Below, in pieces: positions 6,919-8,625 of a DNA stretch of 8,625 nucleotides. The position numbers and the translations under genes were made by a program. Numbering within the stretch: position 1 is the stretch's first letter; each line of letters opens with the position of its first letter. The notes below the pieces were generated by a model. It made no database searches, was not told the DNA's origin, and worked only from the letters and a program-made list of their open reading frames with translations. This DNA comes from Ignavibacteria bacterium (GTDB lineage Bacteria > Bacteroidota > Ignavibacteria > Tepidaquicellales > OLB5), in NCBI GenBank assembly GCA_026417195.1, contig JAOADS010000087.1:1-8625 (forward strand). The letters are read 5' to 3'.

Positions 6919-6995
6919 TGGAGGCGACGATCGGATTCGAACCGATGAATCGAGGTTTTGCAGACCTCTCCCTTAAGCCACTTGGGTACGTCGCC
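6919..6995 (-). tRNA. tRNA-Cys (GCA)
   Basis: Full cloverleaf on the minus strand. It has a 7 bp acceptor (GGCGACG with CGTCGCC), a 3 bp D stem (CCC/GGG), anticodon stem GAGGT/ACCTC around loop CTGCAAA (anticodon GCA at 6961-6959), and T arm ATCGG-TTCGAAT-CCGAT. The discriminator is U (6922), the identity base for cysteine. CCA is encoded at 6921-6919, unlike the two other tRNAs here. A run of six T follows one base after CCA. Confidence 0.96.
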
Positions 6996-7004
6996 CTTAA
7001 CTTT

Positions 7005-7040
7005 TAAAGAACAAAAGCCTTAAATACTTTTTTAAGGCTT
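7005..7040 (-). terminator. Terminator-like hairpin between tRNA-Gly and tRNA-Cys
   Basis: Perfect 10 bp inverted repeat, AAGCCTTAAA at 7015-7024 against TTTAAGGCTT at 7031-7040, with a 6 nt loop. Read on the minus strand it is followed by a T-rich stretch (TTGTTCTTT), the look of an intrinsic terminator. The plus-strand side has no T-run. It lies 8 nt after tRNA-Gly and 19 nt before tRNA-Cys, so it could instead be a processing or attenuating hairpin. Confidence 0.6.
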
Positions 7041-7048
7041 ATAGTTAG

Positions 7049-7121
7049 AGCGGGAAACGAGACTCGAACTCGCGACATCAACCTTGGCAAGGTTGCGCTC
7101 TACCAACTGAGCTATTCCCGC
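7049..7121 (-). tRNA. tRNA-Gly (GCC)
   Basis: Cloverleaf on the minus strand: acceptor GCGGGAA with TTCCCGC, D arm starting TAGCTCAGTTGGTAGAGC, anticodon stem CAACC/GGTTG around loop TTGCCAA (anticodon GCC at 7088-7086), T arm GCGAG-TTCGAGT-CTCGT (one G-U pair), discriminator U. The three bases after it are CTA, so CCA must be added after transcription. Confidence 0.96.
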
Positions 7122-7129
7122 TTTACACA

Positions 7130-7158
7130 ATTATAACCTAATATGATTTTTTTTTCAA
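7130..7158 (-). promoter_or_regulatory. Sigma70-like promoter for tRNA-Gly
   Basis: On the minus strand TTGAAA (7158-7153) is followed after exactly 17 nt by TATAAT (7135-7130), and the mature tRNA-Gly 5' end lies 8 nt further on. The box extends to TATAATTG, one mismatch from TAnnTTTG, so it would also fit a Bacteroidota-type sigma factor. The 19 nt from this promoter's target tRNA to tRNA-Cys suggest it drives both tRNAs and perhaps doxX. Confidence 0.7.
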
Positions 7159-7248
7159 GGAAAGGATTTAGAATATTTAATAATAAAATTACTGATAACT
7201 TAACCAATAAAATAAATTCTTATGTGATTCCTGAAATAAATCAATCAT

Positions 7249-7277
7249 AAAAAGAAAACCCGTTATTTTATAACGGG
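7249..7277 (-). terminator. Intrinsic terminator after cspA
   Basis: 8 bp perfect stem (CCCGTTAT at 7259-7266 with ATAACGGG at 7270-7277) closing a 3 nt loop. On the minus strand it is followed by TTTTCTTTTT (7258-7249). It sits about 30 nt after the cold-shock gene stop and ends that transcript before the tRNA-Gly promoter. Confidence 0.85.
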
Positions 7278-7308
7278 CTTGCTGTAATTAGCTATCTACA
7301 GGAGACAA

Positions 7309-7509
7309 TTAAATTTTATTTACGTTTCGTGCCTGTAAACCCTTTTCTGTTTCCTCAACCTCATATTCGACATCCTGTCCGTCTTCAAGTGAGCGATAAC
7401 CTTCACCATTGATGGACTTGTAATGCACGAATACGTCTTTGCCATCTTCACCGGTTATAAAACCAAATCCCTTATCAGCATTGAACCATTTCACTTTACC
7501 TTTCTGCAT
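7309..7509 (-). CDS. Cold-shock domain protein (CspA family)
   Basis: 66-residue single-stranded nucleic acid-binding OB-fold protein, acting as an RNA chaperone that melts mRNA structure. It is the standard CspA length. The N-terminus GKVKWFNADKGFGFI contains RNP1 (KGFGFI, 13-18), VFVHY (26-30) is RNP2, and GLQARNV near the end is the usual final strand. The ATG at 7509-7507 is preceded by the only strong SD in the window and followed by a clear terminator. tRNA-Lys lies 103 nt upstream on the same strand, with an unusual hairpin in the leader. Paralogue number (CspA, B, C and so on) cannot be decided from one copy, so no symbol is given. Confidence 0.97.
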   Translation of the reverse strand: MQKGKVKWFNADKGFGFITGEDGKDVFVHYKSINGEGYRSLEDGQDVEYEVEETEKGLQARNVNKI

Positions 7510-7518
7510 TCGGACTTG

Positions 7519-7528
7519 CCTCCTTTCT
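7519..7528 (-). promoter_or_regulatory. Strong Shine-Dalgarno of the cold-shock gene
   Basis: AGAAAGGAGG on the minus strand, 9 nt before the ATG, is nearly full complementarity to the 16S rRNA 3' end. It fixes the start. Other genes here have no comparable site. Confidence 0.85.
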
Positions 7529-7582
7529 AAGTAATAAAATTTAAGCGCCAGATGCTACTAAAACTAACGCCCTTTGAAACTA

Positions 7583-7598
7583 TCCTGCAAAGGCAGGA
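7583..7598 (-). promoter_or_regulatory. Hairpin in the cspA leader, downstream of tRNA-Lys
   Basis: TCCTGC at 7583-7588 pairs with GCAGGA at 7593-7598 around a 4 nt loop. No T-run follows on either strand, so it is not a standard terminator. It may be a 3' processing signal for tRNA-Lys or structure within the long cold-shock 5' UTR. Confidence 0.45.
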
Positions 7599-7612
7599 CT
7601 TTGAAGCCTTAG

Positions 7613-7684
7613 TGAGCCCGGGAGGTTTCGAACCTCCGACCCTCTGCTTAAAAGGCAGATGCTCTACCACTGAGCTACGGGCCC
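7613..7684 (-). tRNA. tRNA-Lys (TTT)
   Basis: Cloverleaf on the minus strand: acceptor GGGCCCG with CGGGCTC (one G-U pair), short D arm TAGCTCAGTGGTAGAGC, anticodon stem TCTGC/GCAGA around loop CTTTTAA (anticodon TTT at 7652-7650), T arm GGAGG-TTCGAAA-CCTCC, discriminator A. CTA follows, so CCA is not encoded. It starts 26 nt after the atpC stop with no evident promoter or terminator in between. Confidence 0.95.
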
Positions 7685-7710
7685 CACCATATTTTTTTAA
7701 AGAATACAAC

Positions 7711-8118
7711 CTATGAGTTAACTGCTTTTAATTTAGCTTTGGCAGTTTTAAGTTTAGTTATTATACCTGCTATGTCAAGCCCGGGTTCTTTTGAATTTAA
7801 TATTTTTTCGGCTTCGAGTATTTCAGATTCTGCTTCATTAATATTGATTTCCTCAGCAGGATATATTTCCTCTGCCAGCATAATTATTTTATTGCTGTGA
7901 ACTTCTACTGTGCCACCGGCAGTAGCAAATTTTCTGGGGTTACCTTCTTCAGGGATTAACTTCACAACTCCGGGGATTATTGTTGATATAAATGGTGCGT
8001 GACGGGGAAGAATCTGAAAACTACCTTCTGAACCCGGTGCAGTGAAACTTCTGACTTTACCCTTAAATATAACTTTGCCGGGAGTAACTATTTCAAGATC
8101 AATTAAACCTTCAGTCAT
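7711..8118 (-). CDS. atpC: ATP synthase F1 epsilon subunit
   Basis: 135-residue subunit of the F1 central stalk. It couples rotation of the c-ring to the catalytic beta subunits and can inhibit ATP hydrolysis. The N-terminal beta-sandwich (about 1-87) shows the family marks IVTPGKVIFKG (10-20), GSFQILPRHAPFIS (32-45, the usual G-x-x-G-I-L-P-x-H-A-P) and FATAGGTVEV (64-73). The C-terminal helical hairpin (about 92-134) is Lys/Glu/Ala-rich, and its full length means inhibitory conformations are possible. It starts 3 nt after the atpD stop, the usual atpD-atpC order. In several FCB-group genomes atpDC is separate from the other ATP synthase genes; the downstream tRNA-Lys here at least shows that atpC ends the cluster. 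Confidence 0.95.
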   Translation of the reverse strand: MTEGLIDLEIVTPGKVIFKGKVRSFTAPGSEGSFQILPRHAPFISTIIPGVVKLIPEEGNPRKFATAGGTVEVHSNKIIMLAEEIYPAEEININEAESEILEAEKILNSKEPGLDIAGIITKLKTAKAKLKAVNS

Positions 8119-8121
8119 AAT

Positions 8122-8583
8122 TTAGGCTGCCTGCAATGTTTTTGCTTTCTCGTAAGCTTCTTCAATTGTACCAACCATATAAAAAGCATTTTCGGGCAGG
8201 TCATCACATTCACCGTTAACAATAGCCTTAAAACCTTTTATTGAATCTGCTAATTTAACATATTTGCCTTTGGTACCTGTGAACTGTTCTGCAACAAAGA
8301 ATGGCTGAGAAAGAAACTTCTGGATTTTCCTTGCTCTCTGAACAGTGATTTTATCTTCGTCAGAAAGTTCATCCATACCAAGTATGTTAATTATATCCTG
8401 AAGGTCTTTGTATTTCTGAAGAATTTCTTTTACAGCCTGTGCAGTCTGATAATGTTCTTCTCCTATCACCAACGGATCAAGTATTCTTGATGTTGAAGCG
8501 AGCGGGTCAACAGCGGGATATATTCCCAGCTCTGAAATTTTTCTGTCCAGCACAGTTGTAGCATCAAGGTGAGAGAATACTGC
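8122..8583 (-). CDS. atpD: ATP synthase F1 beta subunit, C-terminal 153 residues only
   Basis: Catalytic subunit of F1 ATP synthase; only the C-terminal third of a roughly 470-residue protein is present. Recognisable stretches are FSHLDATTVLDRKISELGIY, the active-site signature PAVDPLASTSRILDP (serine-rich element typical of beta), the helical C-domain segment containing the DELSDED loop (the usual DELSEEDK), and RARKIQKFLSQPFFVAEQFTG. The Walker A and B motifs lie in the missing part. Genuine sequence ends at 8583. A frame can be read on to a GTG at 8598, giving the N-terminus MYKRQ, but that is translated adapter and must not be annotated. The gene is therefore truncated by the contig edge, not biologically broken. 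Confidence 0.96.
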   Translation of the reverse strand, partial: AVFSHLDATTVLDRKISELGIYPAVDPLASTSRILDPLVIGEEHYQTAQAVKEILQKYKDLQDIINILGMDELSDEDKITVQRARKIQKFLSQPFFVAEQFTGTKGKYVKLADSIKGFKAIVNGECDDLPENAFYMVGTIEEAYEKAKTLQAA

Positions 8584-8625
8584 CTGTCTCTTATACACAT
8601 CTGACGCTGACGACGAGCGATCTAG
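8584..8625. other. Nextera i5 adapter (mosaic end, read-1 primer site, index) at right contig tip
   Basis: CTGTCTCTTATACACATCT (8584-8602) is the exact reverse complement of the Tn5 mosaic end. GACGCTGACGACGA follows, which is the read-1 adapter with one C-to-A change at 8610. Then GCGATCTA (8617-8624), the reverse complement of the N501 i5 index, and G, the first base of the flow-cell arm. This is library sequence, not genome. Confidence 0.97.

Noticed and set aside
7572..7606. Paired TTTGAA/TTTCAAA words around the cspA leader hairpin
   Set aside because: They are direct rather than inverted, so they do not extend the stem and do not form a terminator.
7527..7709. Reading frame on the minus strand containing RSSVVEHLPFKQRVGGSKPPG
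   Set aside because: It is tRNA-Lys read as protein, a familiar false gene; the tRNA explains the sequence fully.
8584..8602. Mosaic end as evidence of a natural Tn5-like transposon
   Set aside because: It continues directly into primer site and i5 index at the very contig tip, so it comes from library construction.

Overview
The window looks like a complete contig of AT-rich bacterial chromosome. It carries mostly housekeeping and cell-envelope genes, and both tips look like Nextera (Tn5) sequencing adapter. I see no phage, insertion sequence, CRISPR array or toxin-antitoxin module. A TAnnTTTG promoter box sits directly upstream of fabD. Nearly all genes lack a Shine-Dalgarno (SD) sequence, and the Wzc-type kinase ends in a tyrosine-rich tail. 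Together these suggest the Bacteroidota/Ignavibacteriota/Chlorobiota (FCB) group. This is an inference from style, not a database match.

Layout. Positions 1-4171, minus strand: an exopolysaccharide-type operon read right to left. It starts with a secreted SLBB-domain protein, then a Wzz/BY-kinase (Wzc-like) co-polymerase. Three less obvious genes follow: a membrane-anchored zinc ribbon, a GNAT-like acyltransferase, and a short-chain dehydrogenase cut off by the contig end. Spacing is very tight (1, 5 and 8 nt gaps, then an 8 nt overlap). Positions 4172-4355: a 184 nt AT-rich divergent promoter region. Positions 4356-6014, plus strand: fabD and fabG of type II fatty acid synthesis, with fabD apparently leaderless. 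Positions 6007-6892, minus strand: a DoxX-family membrane protein and a DUF309 protein. The last 8 nt of the DUF309 gene overlap the end of fabG tail to tail. Positions 6919-7709, minus strand: tRNA-Cys, tRNA-Gly, a cold-shock protein and tRNA-Lys, with two terminator-like hairpins and one sigma70-like promoter. Positions 7711-8583, minus strand: atpC and the 3' third of atpD. Positions 8584-8625: adapter sequence, not genome.

How the genes work together. The SLBB protein and the Wzc-like protein would act in envelope polysaccharide chain-length control and export. The GNAT-like protein and dehydrogenase may make or modify a component of that polymer, but that is speculative. FabD loads malonyl onto ACP and FabG reduces 3-oxoacyl-ACP. 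The usual acpP/fabF partners are not here. AtpD and AtpC belong to the F1 sector of ATP synthase. The tRNA-Lys and cspA genes lie directly behind atpDC with no clear terminator, so they may share its transcript.

There is no convincing new defence or mobile system. The most interesting points are the leaderless fabD start, the single strong SD in front of cspA, the minimal SLBB export protein, the unassigned tail of the polysaccharide operon, and the adapter contamination that creates a false atpD N-terminus.
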